In this document: in pieces, positions 7,595 to 16,137 of the stretch
Position numbering within the stretch: the first letter of the stretch is position 1
Layout of the letters: the number at the start of each line of letters is the position of its first letter
Assembly: GCA_003225365.1 (NCBI GenBank)
Contig: QHZN01000104.1
Coordinates: 1 to 41,404, forward strand
DNA from: Acidobacteriota bacterium
GTDB lineage: Bacteria; Acidobacteriota; Terriglobia; UBA7540
DNA: 41,404 nucleotides
Direction of reading: 5' to 3'
Position numbers and translations under genes: made by a program
Notes under the pieces: model-generated
Seen by the model: the letters and a program-made list of their open reading frames with translations, nothing else
What the model was told of the DNA's origin: nothing
Database searches by the model: none

Positions 7595-8044
7595 ATGGTC
7601 CCTAACCATTTCACGCAAGCGGTTGCTGAAAACCGGCAGGCGGCTTCGCGGGCCGCCAGCGTTGCCGGCAGCATTGGCTCGTTTCCAGGGCCCGCCGCTG
7701 TCGATCCCAGAATTAAAAGAGTTGAGGTACTGATCCATCGCGCCATTCAACGGAAGTTGCTGCTCCGTGAGCTGGCGGGCACAACGGGGCTCTCCGTCTC
7801 ACGGTTGTGCCATCTCTTTCACAACCACACCGGGATAAGCCCGGGGCGTTACCTAAAGGCCGCAAGGCTCGCGAGCGCCAAGGAGCTTCTAGAAACATCG
7901 AGTTTCAGCGTCAAGGAGGTGGCGGCCCGGGCAGGGTTCAATCACGTGGGCCGTTTTATCGGCGACTTTCGCAAGGCTTACGGGCTCACGCCGTCCCAGC
8001 ACCGCCGGGCCGTCCTGAGGTCAGAACTGTCGACTGAGAACTGA
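7595..8044 (+). CDS. AraC-type helix-turn-helix transcriptional regulator
   Basis: This is a 149-residue protein that is essentially only the AraC DNA-binding domain. Two helix-turn-helix units are visible: residues about 50-80 (LLLRELAGTTGLSVSRLCHLFHNHTG, cut for length in text) and about 95-130 (SVKEVAARAGFNHVGRFIGDFRKAYGLTPSQ, family-typical). No sensor domain is present; the first 40 residues are Ala-rich and unrecognised. The ATG at 7595 follows GGGAGAGG; an in-frame TTG at 7538 lies upstream without a good ribosome site. The last eight residues (RSELSTEN) are encoded by the start of a CAGAACT/CTGAGAACTGAC-type repeat, so the 3' end seems to have been remade by repeat DNA. Autoregulation through the palindrome at 7467-7481 is possible. 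Confidence 0.8.
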   Translation: MVPNHFTQAVAENRQAASRAASVAGSIGSFPGPAAVDPRIKRVEVLIHRAIQRKLLLRELAGTTGLSVSRLCHLFHNHTGISPGRYLKAARLASAKELLETSSFSVKEVAARAGFNHVGRFIGDFRKAYGLTPSQHRRAVLRSELSTEN

Positions 8045-8125
8045 CGACTGACCACTGCCTCCCCGCTCCATGCGCCGAAGCAGCTTTGAACTGAAAACTG
8101 ATGACTGCTTCCGAAGCAGCAAGAT
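8019..8125. repeat. tandem-like 'GAACTGACGACTGA' repeat tract
   Basis: Variants of GTCAGAACTGTCGACTGAGA, AACTGACGACTGACCACTG and GAACTGAAAACTGATGACTG follow one another, plus a GCTTCCGAAGC palindrome. The same class of tract forms the 3' end of phoH (about 15900-16010). Confidence 0.55.
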
Positions 8126-8485
8126 TCGGACATGAATAGCGGAAAGTGGATATAAATTACAGTTGTAGTTAAGATGTTGCATGATAACAAATCGAGTCTG
8201 TACGATGGCGAAGGCCTTTATTTGTTTTAGTGCAACAAGCTCCCGGGCGCGGGCAAGACCAGAAGTTATTGTGAGGGCAGCGAGCCTAAGAGTTGTTAGA
8301 GACATGGCCGAGCGTGAAAGAAACCTCCGCGCGGCTCAGGCGCAGGGCCCCCCGTCGCGTCACGGAGCATTTCGAGAAGCTTTCCGGCCCGCAGCCCTCT
8401 GGGTGTCGGCTGCGACAACCGGTCGCTTGACGCAGCGGTTGGTGTTAACCGGCGGACGGCGACCGCGAAGAAGGAGACCTGAACC
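8126..8485. other. non-coding gap upstream of the PLD-like gene
   Basis: No convincing gene is seen. A loose promoter candidate is TTGCAT (8177-8182) with TACGAT (8201-8206) 18 bp downstream. The end of the gap holds AAGGAG (about 8470-8475), the ribosome binding site of the PLD-like gene. An open plus-strand frame across 8181-8633 overlaps that gene and has no protein-like features. Confidence 0.35.
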
Positions 8486-9559
8486 ATGCCAAGCATCGCG
8501 GCCTTTAGCACCAAAGGCTTCAATTTTTACTTCCAGTCTGCTCGCGCCAAGATCGACGGGAAGGTGGCTTCACACCTCGTTCAGTTTATCGAGGGCGCAA
8601 AACATTCTCTCGATGTTGCCATCTACGACATGAAGAATCCGGATGTGTTGAAAGCGCTAAAGAAGATGTCCAGCAGCGTTCACCTCCACATCCTTTACGA
8701 TGGTGGCAAAGGCAGCGGGGTCGGCGGCGGAAGCACCAACGTCGATCCCAAGGTGCCCACCGGACAAGCGATCGTCGCGGCGGGCCTGAGACAATTTGCC
8801 CACGCGGTCCAAGAAAAGGGATCGCACCTGATGCACAACAAGTTCATTGTGCGGGATGGGGCTTCGGTCTGGACCGGCTCGGGCAACTTCACGAATGGCG
8901 GTCTGTTGCTGCAGGACAATAATTTCTTGACCGTTGATTCACCTGCAATAGCAGCAGCATATGCCAAGGCTTTTGGCGAGCTCGCAGGGGCCGGCCACGC
9001 CGTCAGCCACACGAAAGGTGTCCAAGGAGTCCCAGCTAAAGTGAAGATTGGTAATGTCACGATCTCAGTGCTCTTTTCCACTCAGTTCAAGGAGGCCGAG
9101 GGCATCGAGAGTGAGCTCCAGAGAAGGCTAGAAGGGGCCAAGAGGCTCCGGGTCATCGCGATGCTAGTCAGCGACAAGGGCATACTAGCGAGCCTGCTGG
9201 CTCTCAAGAAAATCGATGTCAAAGGCGTCCTTGACCCCAATCAGATGAAGAACGTAATGAAGGGCAAGACCGGCGATCCCGCCTTCTGGTTCGCGAATGG
9301 CGATAAGCGATTCGTGGCGGCACCCTCGCATGCCTTTATTTCCAAGGGCGACAAAAATGATTTCATGCACAACAAAGTGATGATTATTGACAACAATGTG
9401 GTCATCACGGGCAGCTACAATTTCTCGGAGAACGCCGAGCTGAACGATGAGAACATGCTGATCATCGAATCTCAGAGCGTTGCTGGGGCATATAACAAGT
9501 ACTTCGATGCGCTTTTCGCGCAATACGAGAAGAATGGGGCAAAGCTGCCACCCGCCTAA
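8486..9559 (+). CDS. phospholipase D-like (HKD) protein
   Basis: This 357-residue protein has two complete HKD motifs: H117-N-K119 with D124 followed by GSGNFTNGG, and H295-N-K297 with D302 followed by GSYNFSENAE. Each is preceded by a beta-alpha unit (VAIYDMKNPDVLKALKK; RVIAMLVSDKGILASLLALK). Two HKD copies form the one active site of the PLD superfamily, which hydrolyses phosphodiesters in lipids or nucleic acids; the second half resembles the Nuc/bacterial PLD-like type. No signal peptide is visible, so a cytoplasmic location is likely. It is the first gene of a tight unit with an unknown protein (47 bp later) and a GMC oxidoreductase. The substrate is not evident. Confidence 0.85.
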   Translation: MPSIAAFSTKGFNFYFQSARAKIDGKVASHLVQFIEGAKHSLDVAIYDMKNPDVLKALKKMSSSVHLHILYDGGKGSGVGGGSTNVDPKVPTGQAIVAAGLRQFAHAVQEKGSHLMHNKFIVRDGASVWTGSGNFTNGGLLLQDNNFLTVDSPAIAAAYAKAFGELAGAGHAVSHTKGVQGVPAKVKIGNVTISVLFSTQFKEAEGIESELQRRLEGAKRLRVIAMLVSDKGILASLLALKKIDVKGVLDPNQMKNVMKGKTGDPAFWFANGDKRFVAAPSHAFISKGDKNDFMHNKVMIIDNNVVITGSYNFSENAELNDENMLIIESQSVAGAYNKYFDALFAQYEKNGAKLPPA

Positions 9560-9606
9560 CCCGCACTCAACAAACCCCGCCATCAACGAGGAATGGAAGG
9601 TCGATT

Positions 9607-10428
9607 ATGTCCGCTCAATTGAACGACTCGTTCACACCGGAGTTGCGAGACATACTCAATAACCTGGCATCCGGTTTGTTTGGGCTTGACGCATGGATCA
9701 AGAAACCTGGCAAGTACAAGCCGCCACTGCCGGATGAACACATGCCCTGGCGCGCGGCCGGTCACACGTTTTTGCCATCGGATCTTGGAGTGATTCCGTT
9801 TTTCGAAGGGTTGTTGCGTGAAGACTCAGGCGAAGACGATCTCTTTGACCGCTGGGCCGAACTGACGGCCAATCCTGTTCGGTTCTCCCCGATGGAGGAT
9901 GTGCAAGGATGGCGGAGAAATCGGGGTCTCGCCAGCGTACCGCAATTCGGCGTTACGAAGAGCGCTAACGTGCTTTTGACCGATTCCATGGGGCATGCGA
10001 TCTCTCGCCGTAAATTCTACGAGCCTTGCTGGCCACTGTTGCAGGCTACAGTCGCGACACGCCTCAAAACGGGCCCAGTGGATTATGGTAAGCTCGCCAA
10101 CGACCTCGCAACAGATCTAGCCCTGGAATCGGAATGGCCCAGGACACAAAAACCGCCTTCGTCAATTTTCATCGCGCAGTTTGTATGCGATCTGCTCTAC
10201 GCCATGCTGGGTATGCGAAATTCCGTCGCGGCGCCGATGCAGTACGCGCTCCTAGCCGAACTGGGAGAATTCCGCCGGGCGGGCAATGCTTATAAGCCAG
10301 TCGATGCCACCAAGAATGTCGAAGCGCTTCGGAGGTTGCTCGATGAATTGCAAGATGCTCCACCATCGCCGCCCGCGACTCCTCCGGTTCACCCAGCCGT
10401 GGGCTCGCCGCCGCACGATAAAATCTGA
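9607..10428 (+). CDS. protein of unknown family encoded between PLD-like and GMC genes
   Basis: This 273-residue protein is not recognised. It has no signal peptide and no strong membrane helix. The N-terminal 60 residues carry short hydrophobic helices and a Pro-rich stretch (KPPLPDEHMPW), the middle is mostly helical (FDRWAEL, YGKLANDLATDLALE), and the C-terminus is a Pro-rich tail (PPSPPATPPVHPAVG). It is followed 18-21 bp later by the GMC oxidoreductase start, so co-translation is likely, and it could be a partner or maturation factor of that enzyme. It does not visibly match the small subunit (subunit 3) of gluconate 2-dehydrogenase. The reading frame is intact with an ATG start after GGAATGGAAGG. 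Confidence 0.6.
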   Translation: MSAQLNDSFTPELRDILNNLASGLFGLDAWIKKPGKYKPPLPDEHMPWRAAGHTFLPSDLGVIPFFEGLLREDSGEDDLFDRWAELTANPVRFSPMEDVQGWRRNRGLASVPQFGVTKSANVLLTDSMGHAISRRKFYEPCWPLLQATVATRLKTGPVDYGKLANDLATDLALESEWPRTQKPPSSIFIAQFVCDLLYAMLGMRNSVAAPMQYALLAELGEFRRAGNAYKPVDATKNVEALRRLLDELQDAPPSPPATPPVHPAVGSPPHDKI

Positions 10429-10449
10429 GCTGTGCATGGGAGGAAGATG

Positions 10450-12387
10450 ATGCAAGAAGCAGATTTTGTGGTGATTGGTAGCAGTGGTGGGGGTGGCACG
10501 ATCGCCTGGGTCCTTGCCAAAGCTAACGCCGGCTTCCATGTCGTCGTGCTTGAAATGGGTGCAGACTGGGCGCGCCCCCTCGAACAGGACATGCCTCCGT
10601 TCTCTCCTCCTCCCGGCGAAGAGCCGGTGGACTACCCTGAGAAACTCTACAATCCGTCTCCCCACGATGAATACCGATTTCGGATCGGTCGCCCGGAACT
10701 GAAGCGCCGGCCGCGGGGCGACTACAACACCTTTCGCAAAACGGCACAGGAGGACGCCAAGCCATTTGGCCTCGGGTGGACCGCTTCCATGCTGGGCGGG
10801 GGATCGGTCATCTGGGGAGCGTGGTCGTTCCGCGCGCTGCCCATTGATTACAAGCTGGCAACGCACTTTGATAAGACCGGGCAGTTGCAACAACTTCAGG
10901 CATGGGGCTATTCCGTTCCGGACTGGCCGATCGGTTACGGCGAGATGGAACCGTACTACAACGTTGCCGAAACGCTTTTGGCGGTGAGCGGCGACCGCGA
11001 CAAGGTGAATCTCGGCATACGGAATAGCGCCTGGTACAAAGCTTTCGCTGGTCAGGAGTATTTTCAGAATGCAGGGAACTGGCAGCCCAAATTTCCATTT
11101 CCCTGTGGCGACTTTCCGCTGACCCCAGTTGGAGAACTCGTCCAGCGAGGCTTTCAGAATATGGGTTGGACCTCCGTGCCACTCCCAAGCGGCATGGTTG
11201 CACCGGGGAGCGGCACCTATGCAACCCGTAAAGCAATCCAGGACGCCCTGGCCGCGTGGGGCGGCGGCCCCAAGCCCGAGTTTTGGCGGAAACCCGCGGA
11301 TAAAATATGGTCAGAGGCAGTCCGCGATGCCTGCAATATGTGCGGCTTCTGCGGCGAGTACCTTTGTTGGGGCAAGAATGGGCCGAAATCCGGATCGCGT
11401 GCCAGCACACTTAAGGAGATCAAAGACCTTCCCAATGTCAAAATCACGACCAACGCTCGAGCTTTTGAGGTGATTTACGACGAGCGCATCCGGCGCGCGA
11501 CCGGCGTGCGGTATCTGGACATCTCAGCCCCCGACAATCCAGTGGTGCGAACCCAGATGGCGCGAAACGTGATCGTGTCGTGTGGCGCGGTTCAGACCGC
11601 ACGGTTGCTCCTGATGTCCGGGCCTCCGGGGGGGCTAGGCAATCGCTATGGACAGGTCGGGCGTTACGCCCTATTTCACCTGTTTGGCTTGGGCGCGACC
11701 TGCGCTCTTCCTTCCGCGTTTCAGGGCTACCTGCATGGAGAGTTCGGCCACACGGGCGACACCATGAGTTTTGATCCCTACTTTGTAGCTGACAATGCGG
11801 GCAATTGGTGGAAGGCGGGCACTGTGGTGAGTACCGCCAAGAAGAATCCGCTGGAGAACGCCATTGGCCGGGCCAAGAACACGGGATTCACCGGCCCGAA
11901 GCTGCTTTCCGCCATGGAAGATTTCGAGCGGAGCTTCGAGGTGCGCCTGACCGGAGACGATTTGCCGCGTTTCGACAATCGCGTGGATCTTGACCCCTTG
12001 TACGTGGACGAATATGGCGTTCCCGTGGCACGCATTACACGGGACTTTGGTGCTCACGAAAAGCAGATGTTCCAGCTCACGCGGCCGTTACTCGAGAAAG
12101 TTCTCGGACCATACAAGGCGCTCAACGCCTCAGTCAAGTCGAGCGATGGCATCGTGGACCTGATCGGGGACCATCAGATGGGGACATGCCGTATGGGCGA
12201 TGATCCTGCCACTTCGGTGGTAGACCGCAACTGCCGACTCCATGAAGTGCCAAACGTGTTTGTGGTCGACACGAGCTTCTTCCCGACCGGATTCGGACTC
12301 AATCCAATGGTTACCGTAGTGGCGAATGCGTTGCGAGTCGGCACGTGGATCGTGGAGCAGTCAAAGCGCGGGAACGAGTTGGACTAA
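10450..12387 (+). CDS. GMC-family FAD oxidoreductase with Cys4 motif
   Basis: This 645-residue enzyme should oxidise a primary or secondary alcohol (sugar, polyol or similar) with FAD. The N-terminus shows the FAD motif (VVIGSSGGGGTIAW, near residues 5-18) and VVVLEMG. Around residue 295 lies CNMCGFCGEYLC, a C-x2-C-x2-C-x4-C pattern. In bacterial FAD-glucose and gluconate dehydrogenases the equivalent cysteines bind a [3Fe-4S] cluster, so an electron-transferring dehydrogenase is more likely than an oxidase. The C-terminal GMC domain has HQMGTCRMG and FPTGFGLNPM, holding the active-site His and Asn. The ATG at 10450 is six bases after GGGAGG; an upstream in-frame GTG (10432) precedes that site. 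No cytochrome partner is encoded nearby, so the electron acceptor is unknown. Confidence 0.85.
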   Translation: MQEADFVVIGSSGGGGTIAWVLAKANAGFHVVVLEMGADWARPLEQDMPPFSPPPGEEPVDYPEKLYNPSPHDEYRFRIGRPELKRRPRGDYNTFRKTAQEDAKPFGLGWTASMLGGGSVIWGAWSFRALPIDYKLATHFDKTGQLQQLQAWGYSVPDWPIGYGEMEPYYNVAETLLAVSGDRDKVNLGIRNSAWYKAFAGQEYFQNAGNWQPKFPFPCGDFPLTPVGELVQRGFQNMGWTSVPLPSGMVAPGSGTYATRKAIQDALAAWGGGPKPEFWRKPADKIWSEAVRDACNMCGFCGEYLCWGKNGPKSGSRASTLKEIKDLPNVKITTNARAFEVIYDERIRRATGVRYLDISAPDNPVVRTQMARNVIVSCGAVQTARLLLMSGPPGGLGNRYGQVGRYALFHLFGLGATCALPSAFQGYLHGEFGHTGDTMSFDPYFVADNAGNWWKAGTVVSTAKKNPLENAIGRAKNTGFTGPKLLSAMEDFERSFEVRLTGDDLPRFDNRVDLDPLYVDEYGVPVARITRDFGAHEKQMFQLTRPLLEKVLGPYKALNASVKSSDGIVDLIGDHQMGTCRMGDDPATSVVDRNCRLHEVPNVFVVDTSFFPTGFGLNPMVTVVANALRVGTWIVEQSKRGNELD

Positions 12388-12480
12388 ACCAAGCAAGCGT
12401 GGCGAGGACCTTCGCTGCCTGAGGTCCTCAGCACTTCTGGTAAATCGCAGACTGCAACTTCAGTCATGGACCGGCTAGGC

Positions 12481-12520
12481 GTGGGTTTGCCGCCGAGTTT
12501 CCGTCCACGAACAAACCCAC
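12481..12520. terminator. hairpin between convergent GMC and argS genes
   Basis: GTGGGTTTG (12481-12489) and CAAACCCAC (12512-12520) form a 9-bp perfect stem with a 22-base loop between two converging genes. A second, shorter stem GAGGACC/GGTCCTC lies at 12404-12429. Neither is followed by a T-run, so termination is inferred from position only. Confidence 0.3.
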
Positions 12521-12549
12521 AGCCAACGGACGTGAGAACTTCCGGCGCT

Positions 12550-14589
12550 TCACATCCGCTCGGGGACTTCGATGCCGAGCAGCTCGAGCGTCTGCATGAG
12601 CGAGCGCTCGACGAGATGGACGAGATAGAGCAAGAACACTTGGCGCGCGGGGTCGGGCTCGCTGAGAATATGGTGGTGATGGTAGAAATTGTTAAACGCC
12701 TGCGCCAGTCGGAAAGCGAATTTGGCGACCACGGCCGGTTCTTCAGAGGCGATGGCCTGCTCCGCCACGGACTCTACTTGAGACGACAGAAAAACCAGCC
12801 CCCAGAAGTCCCTGCCCGCTTCGCCCGCAAACGCCTCCTTCAAATCTGCTGCTGAAAGTTGTTCATCGAGCGTCTCGGCGTGGAAGTCCGGCCGGCTCTC
12901 TTGATATTTCCTGAAAATGTTGCGCGCGCGCACCACAGTGTATTGAAGGTAGGGGCCCGTTTCGCCCTCGAATGCCAGCGCCTCCTTGAAGTCGAAGGCG
13001 ATGATGGCGCGCCGTGAAAACTTGAGCAGAAAATATCGCAACGCGCCGACGGCAATGATTCGCGCGCTTTCGGCCTGTTCCGCGGGATCCTCGGTGAGCT
13101 GGCGCGCGCGCACCTCTTCCAGCGCCTTTTCGATGAGGCGGTCAATCAAGTCGTCCGCCTTGATGCCCAACCCTTTGCGGCCCGAGACTTCGACGTAGGA
13201 GCGCCCGCGGTCCTCCGGCGTAAGCTCAATGCCGAGCTCCTCGGCGCAAGCGGGCGTGAGCCCCACGACTTCGTAGGCGAAGTGATGAAGGTGAGCTGCC
13301 TGGTCCGCGAAGCCAAGCGCGCGGAAGGCCGCCGCGACGACGCTTTGGACATAGGACTGCCGCGCGTCAATCACCGCGTAGGCAGTGCGAACGCCGCCGA
13401 AGCTCGGCGCTTCCCGGTCGCCCGAGACGGTGGTGCGCCACGCCGTCCGGCCGCGGGGATATTGGTGAAACCGCCGGTAGCCAAAGTCCTTCCCCAGCAG
13501 CCCGAATTTCCAGAGGTGATAGGCAATGTCCTTTCCGACGTAGGTGACTGTGCCGTTCGAGCGCACAAGGACCTTCGCCTCTTCGCCCTCTTCATCCGCG
13601 CCGTCTCCGGCCGCCATCCCTGCCTGCGCAGGCAGACCTGCCTCGGCGGGCAGTACCCAGCAGCTTTGGTTCTTGCCCGATTCCTCGAACCGAATGGCGT
13701 TTTTATTTTTCATTAACTTGAATGCCGCGGCCCAGAAATCGAGCCGCAGGATTTCGCTTTCCTGGGCGAGGAGGTCGTATTCGACGTTTACGCGGCGCAT
13801 GGTCTCGAGGTGCCTCTCGACGATGGCGGTTGAGACGCGTTCTGCCATCTCTGCGGTCTCGCCGTGGCCTTCTTCGATAGCTTTCAGAGTCACCGCGCGA
13901 TGTGCGATGGCGGCGGGTTCCGATTCGTACCACTGGAAGACACGCGCGTAAAGGTCCCAGCAGTGATAGTCGAAGCGCCCGCTCGGATCTTCGATTAACT
14001 GGCGGACCTCAGCCGGCGTTTTGTTCTCGAGCCACAAGAAGCCGACAATCACGTCAGCGACTTGAACGCCCGTATTGTCAATGTAGTTTTGGACTTCGAC
14101 GCGCGCGCCGCGCGCTGCGAGCAGCCGCGCGAACGTGTCGCCGAGCACGGCGTTGCGAAGGTGGCCGATGTGCGCGGCCTTATTAGGATTGATGCTCGTG
14201 TGCTCGACGAGGATCTTGTCTGGGGAAACTAGCCCGGGCGGCACCGCGCCCGTCGGCTGAGGGGTTCGACTGCCGCCCCTCCGCAGAGCGGAGAGAGCGC
14301 GGGCGAGGGCGGCACGGTCGAGGTGGAAATTCACGTAGCCGCCCGCGGCAACGCTTACGCGCTCGACGCCGGGAAACGGGAGCAAGCGCGCTCGGAGCTC
14401 CTCGGCGATTTTGCGCGGCGGCCGCCGAAGCATCTTGGCCAGTTCGAAACAAGCTGCAATCGAGACCTCGCCGAGGTCGAGTGAGGGGGGAATGCCGAGC
14501 GCCAGTTCGGCCACCTCGACGGCGAAGGTTTCGCGGACGGCTTGGGCAAACTGGCGCCGGATTTCTTTCTGTATTTCGAGATAGTCCAT
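12550..14589 (-). CDS. argS: arginyl-tRNA synthetase
   Basis: This 679-residue class I aminoacyl-tRNA synthetase charges tRNA-Arg. It has the N-terminal Arg-specific domain (about residues 1-110), the ATP-binding signature HIGH (140-143, within AAHIGHLRNAV), the catalytic core with TVTYVGKDIAYHLWKFG (about 345), a degenerate KMSKS-like region (SGRKGLGIK), and the helical anticodon-binding domain ending ELLGIEVPERM. Residues about 312-326 (LPAEAGLPAQAGMAA) are encoded by two tandem palindromic repeat units at 13620-13653; related synthetases lack this run as far as I recall, so it is a probable in-frame repeat insertion. The ATG at 14589 is behind an extended -10 promoter about 90 bases upstream. 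Confidence 0.95.
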   Translation of the reverse strand: MDYLEIQKEIRRQFAQAVRETFAVEVAELALGIPPSLDLGEVSIAACFELAKMLRRPPRKIAEELRARLLPFPGVERVSVAAGGYVNFHLDRAALARALSALRRGGSRTPQPTGAVPPGLVSPDKILVEHTSINPNKAAHIGHLRNAVLGDTFARLLAARGARVEVQNYIDNTGVQVADVIVGFLWLENKTPAEVRQLIEDPSGRFDYHCWDLYARVFQWYESEPAAIAHRAVTLKAIEEGHGETAEMAERVSTAIVERHLETMRRVNVEYDLLAQESEILRLDFWAAAFKLMKNKNAIRFEESGKNQSCWVLPAEAGLPAQAGMAAGDGADEEGEEAKVLVRSNGTVTYVGKDIAYHLWKFGLLGKDFGYRRFHQYPRGRTAWRTTVSGDREAPSFGGVRTAYAVIDARQSYVQSVVAAAFRALGFADQAAHLHHFAYEVVGLTPACAEELGIELTPEDRGRSYVEVSGRKGLGIKADDLIDRLIEKALEEVRARQLTEDPAEQAESARIIAVGALRYFLLKFSRRAIIAFDFKEALAFEGETGPYLQYTVVRARNIFRKYQESRPDFHAETLDEQLSAADLKEAFAGEAGRDFWGLVFLSSQVESVAEQAIASEEPAVVAKFAFRLAQAFNNFYHHHHILSEPDPARQVFLLYLVHLVERSLMQTLELLGIEVPERM
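13620..13653. repeat. tandem palindromic repeat units inside argS
   Basis: Read on the minus strand, CTGCCCGCCGAGGCAGG is followed by TCTGCCTGCGCAGGCAG: two successive GC-rich palindromes (CTGCC...GGCAG). They are in frame and encode the Ala/Gly-rich LPAEAGLPAQAG segment of ArgS. Confidence 0.7.
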
Positions 14590-14678
14590 GATTTACTCGG
14601 GCCGGCTTCGGGAAGACCGAGGTCCGCGCGCCCTGGGCCTTTGCGCATGCGCCGCCATGCGCGGCAAATCCGGCTGAG

Positions 14679-14687
14679 ATTATATCA
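14679..14687 (-). promoter_or_regulatory. extended -10 promoter of argS
   Basis: TGATATAAT on the minus strand is a perfect extended -10 element (TG-n-TATAAT). The -35 region at 17 bp is poor (AGGGGA), as is usual for extended -10 promoters. The expected leader to the ATG is about 80 bases. Confidence 0.5.
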
Positions 14688-14808
14688 GACGCACCGCGCG
14701 CTCCCCTCAGGGCAGGGATTTGTCCGTACCACTGAGGGGTCAAAGATCAGATTGTCTTTAAGTTGGGGCTCGCTTGGCACGGCTGAAGTCGTGACCTGAC
14801 GCGTTGGC

Positions 14809-14837
14809 TTGATTTGGCGTAATTCGAAGGTTATAAT
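14809..14837 (+). promoter_or_regulatory. sigma-70-type promoter of the phoH-era operon
   Basis: TTGATT (14809-14814) and TATAAT (14832-14837) are exactly 17 bp apart, placing the transcript start near 14844, about 110 bases before phoH. The rest of the argS-phoH gap (14590-14952) holds the argS promoter and no recognisable gene. Confidence 0.75.
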
Positions 14838-14952
14838 AGCCTTCTTTCAATGAAGGCAGTCCGGCTTGCCGATGTCTGTCCTACCTTGTGGTGTCCGGCG
14901 CGATCTCGCTTGGTCCATTAAATAACCACATTTGGAGGAGCCTAAGGGCCTG

Positions 14953-16020
14953 ATGAAAGCCAGTGTCAAAATGGGGAAGGGCGTTGAGGCGCTGTTCGGC
15001 ACGCTCGACGAAAACCTGAGAACGCTCGAGCGGTGCTTGAAGGTCTCGACCCATCTGAGCGACGAGACGCTCGAAATTGTCGGGGAAGAGCAGAACGTGC
15101 GCCGGGCCGAGCGCGCCGTCGAGGAGTATAACGAGCTGGTGGCGCGTGGGGTGCGCTTCGAGGCGAGCGAAGTGCAATCTCTCTTGCGGATCATGTGCGA
15201 AGACCCGGGGGCAACGCTCAAGGGCTTGGCGGAGGCCGGGCGGCCGCGGACCTTCGGCAAGAAGACCATCTCACCCAAGAGCCTCAACCAGCGCCGCTAC
15301 GTGGACGCCATCGAGATGCACGACATGGTCTTCGGGATCGGGCCCTCGGGGACGGGGAAGACGTATCTTGCCGTGGCGCTGGCCGTGGACGCGCTGCTGA
15401 CGCGCGAGGTCAGCCGCATCATCCTGGCCCGGCCGGCGGTGGAAGCGGGCGAGCGGCTGGGTTTTCTGCCCGGAACCGTCCAGGAAAAAGTGAACCCGTA
15501 CTTGCGGCCCCTCTACGACGCGCTCTACGACGTGCTCGACCCGGAGCGCGTCGAGCGCTACTTGGAGAAGGGCATTATTGAAATCGCACCGATCGCTTTC
15601 ATGCGCGGGCGCACGCTCAACGACGCCTTCGTGATTCTGGATGAGGCGCAAAACACCACGAGCGAGCAGATGAAAATGTTCTTGACTCGCCTGGGGTTCA
15701 ACTCCAAGGCCGTCATCACGGGCGACGTCACCCAAGTGGACTTGCCGAACGGGCGCCGCTCGGGGCTGATCGAGGCTGTCGAGGTAGTTAAAAACGTCGA
15801 GGGCATCAGCTTCGTTTACTTCACCGAACGAGACGTGGTTCGGCACAACCTGGTTCAGCGCATCATCCGCGCTTATGAGGAATTCGACCAGACCCGCGGA
15901 GGGGAAGCCAGAACTCAGAAGGCACGCTTCGAGCCCGCTCAGCGCCCTGAGCCTGTCGAAGGGGAACTCAGAAGTCAGAAGTCAGGAGGCGGGAGTCAGG
16001 AACCGGAGGTCGGGCGTTAG
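14953..16020 (+). CDS. phoH: PhoH-like ATPase
   Basis: This 355-residue PhoH-family P-loop protein is a probable RNA-related ATPase/helicase-like factor whose gene commonly precedes ybeY. An N-terminal KH-like region (residues about 15-75) precedes the P-loop domain, with Walker A GPSGTGKT (about 132-139) and Walker B FVILDEAQNT. The ATG at 14953 is chosen because an upstream in-frame TTG (14932) lies at the ribosome binding site GGAGGAG itself. After the conserved end (HNLVQRIIRAYEEFDQ) comes a tail of about 40 polar residues, encoded by a 'CCTGAGCCTGTCGAAGGGG' repeat and a CAGAAGTCAGAAGTCAGGAG tract. The true domain end has therefore probably been extended by repeat DNA. Confidence 0.9.
   Translation: MKASVKMGKGVEALFGTLDENLRTLERCLKVSTHLSDETLEIVGEEQNVRRAERAVEEYNELVARGVRFEASEVQSLLRIMCEDPGATLKGLAEAGRPRTFGKKTISPKSLNQRRYVDAIEMHDMVFGIGPSGTGKTYLAVALAVDALLTREVSRIILARPAVEAGERLGFLPGTVQEKVNPYLRPLYDALYDVLDPERVERYLEKGIIEIAPIAFMRGRTLNDAFVILDEAQNTTSEQMKMFLTRLGFNSKAVITGDVTQVDLPNGRRSGLIEAVEVVKNVEGISFVYFTERDVVRHNLVQRIIRAYEEFDQTRGGEARTQKARFEPAQRPEPVEGELRSQKSGGGSQEPEVGR
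15895..16020. repeat. repeat DNA forming the 3' end of phoH
   Basis: The element CTCAGCGCCCTGAGCCTGTC-GAAGGGG (about 15938-15963) resembles CCTGAGCTTGTCGAAGGG upstream of ntrX (20382-20401 and 21536-21555). It is followed by GAACTCAGAAGTCAGAAGTC-type units related to those at 8019-8060. Confidence 0.6.
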
Positions 16021-16137
16021 AAGCTTGGGGCCCATGCGGCGGGCGATTCTGGCCCCTTCACAATCGTGCCGCCGGCGATTCCGAATCTCGACTTTCCGGT
16101 TTCAAGTTTCGATTTCCGCAATTGAAGTAATGCCAGG

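Noticed and set aside
8181-8633. 150-codon open frame upstream of the PLD-like gene
   Set aside because: Arg-rich, without motifs, and overlaps the true PLD-like start, which has a good ribosome site.
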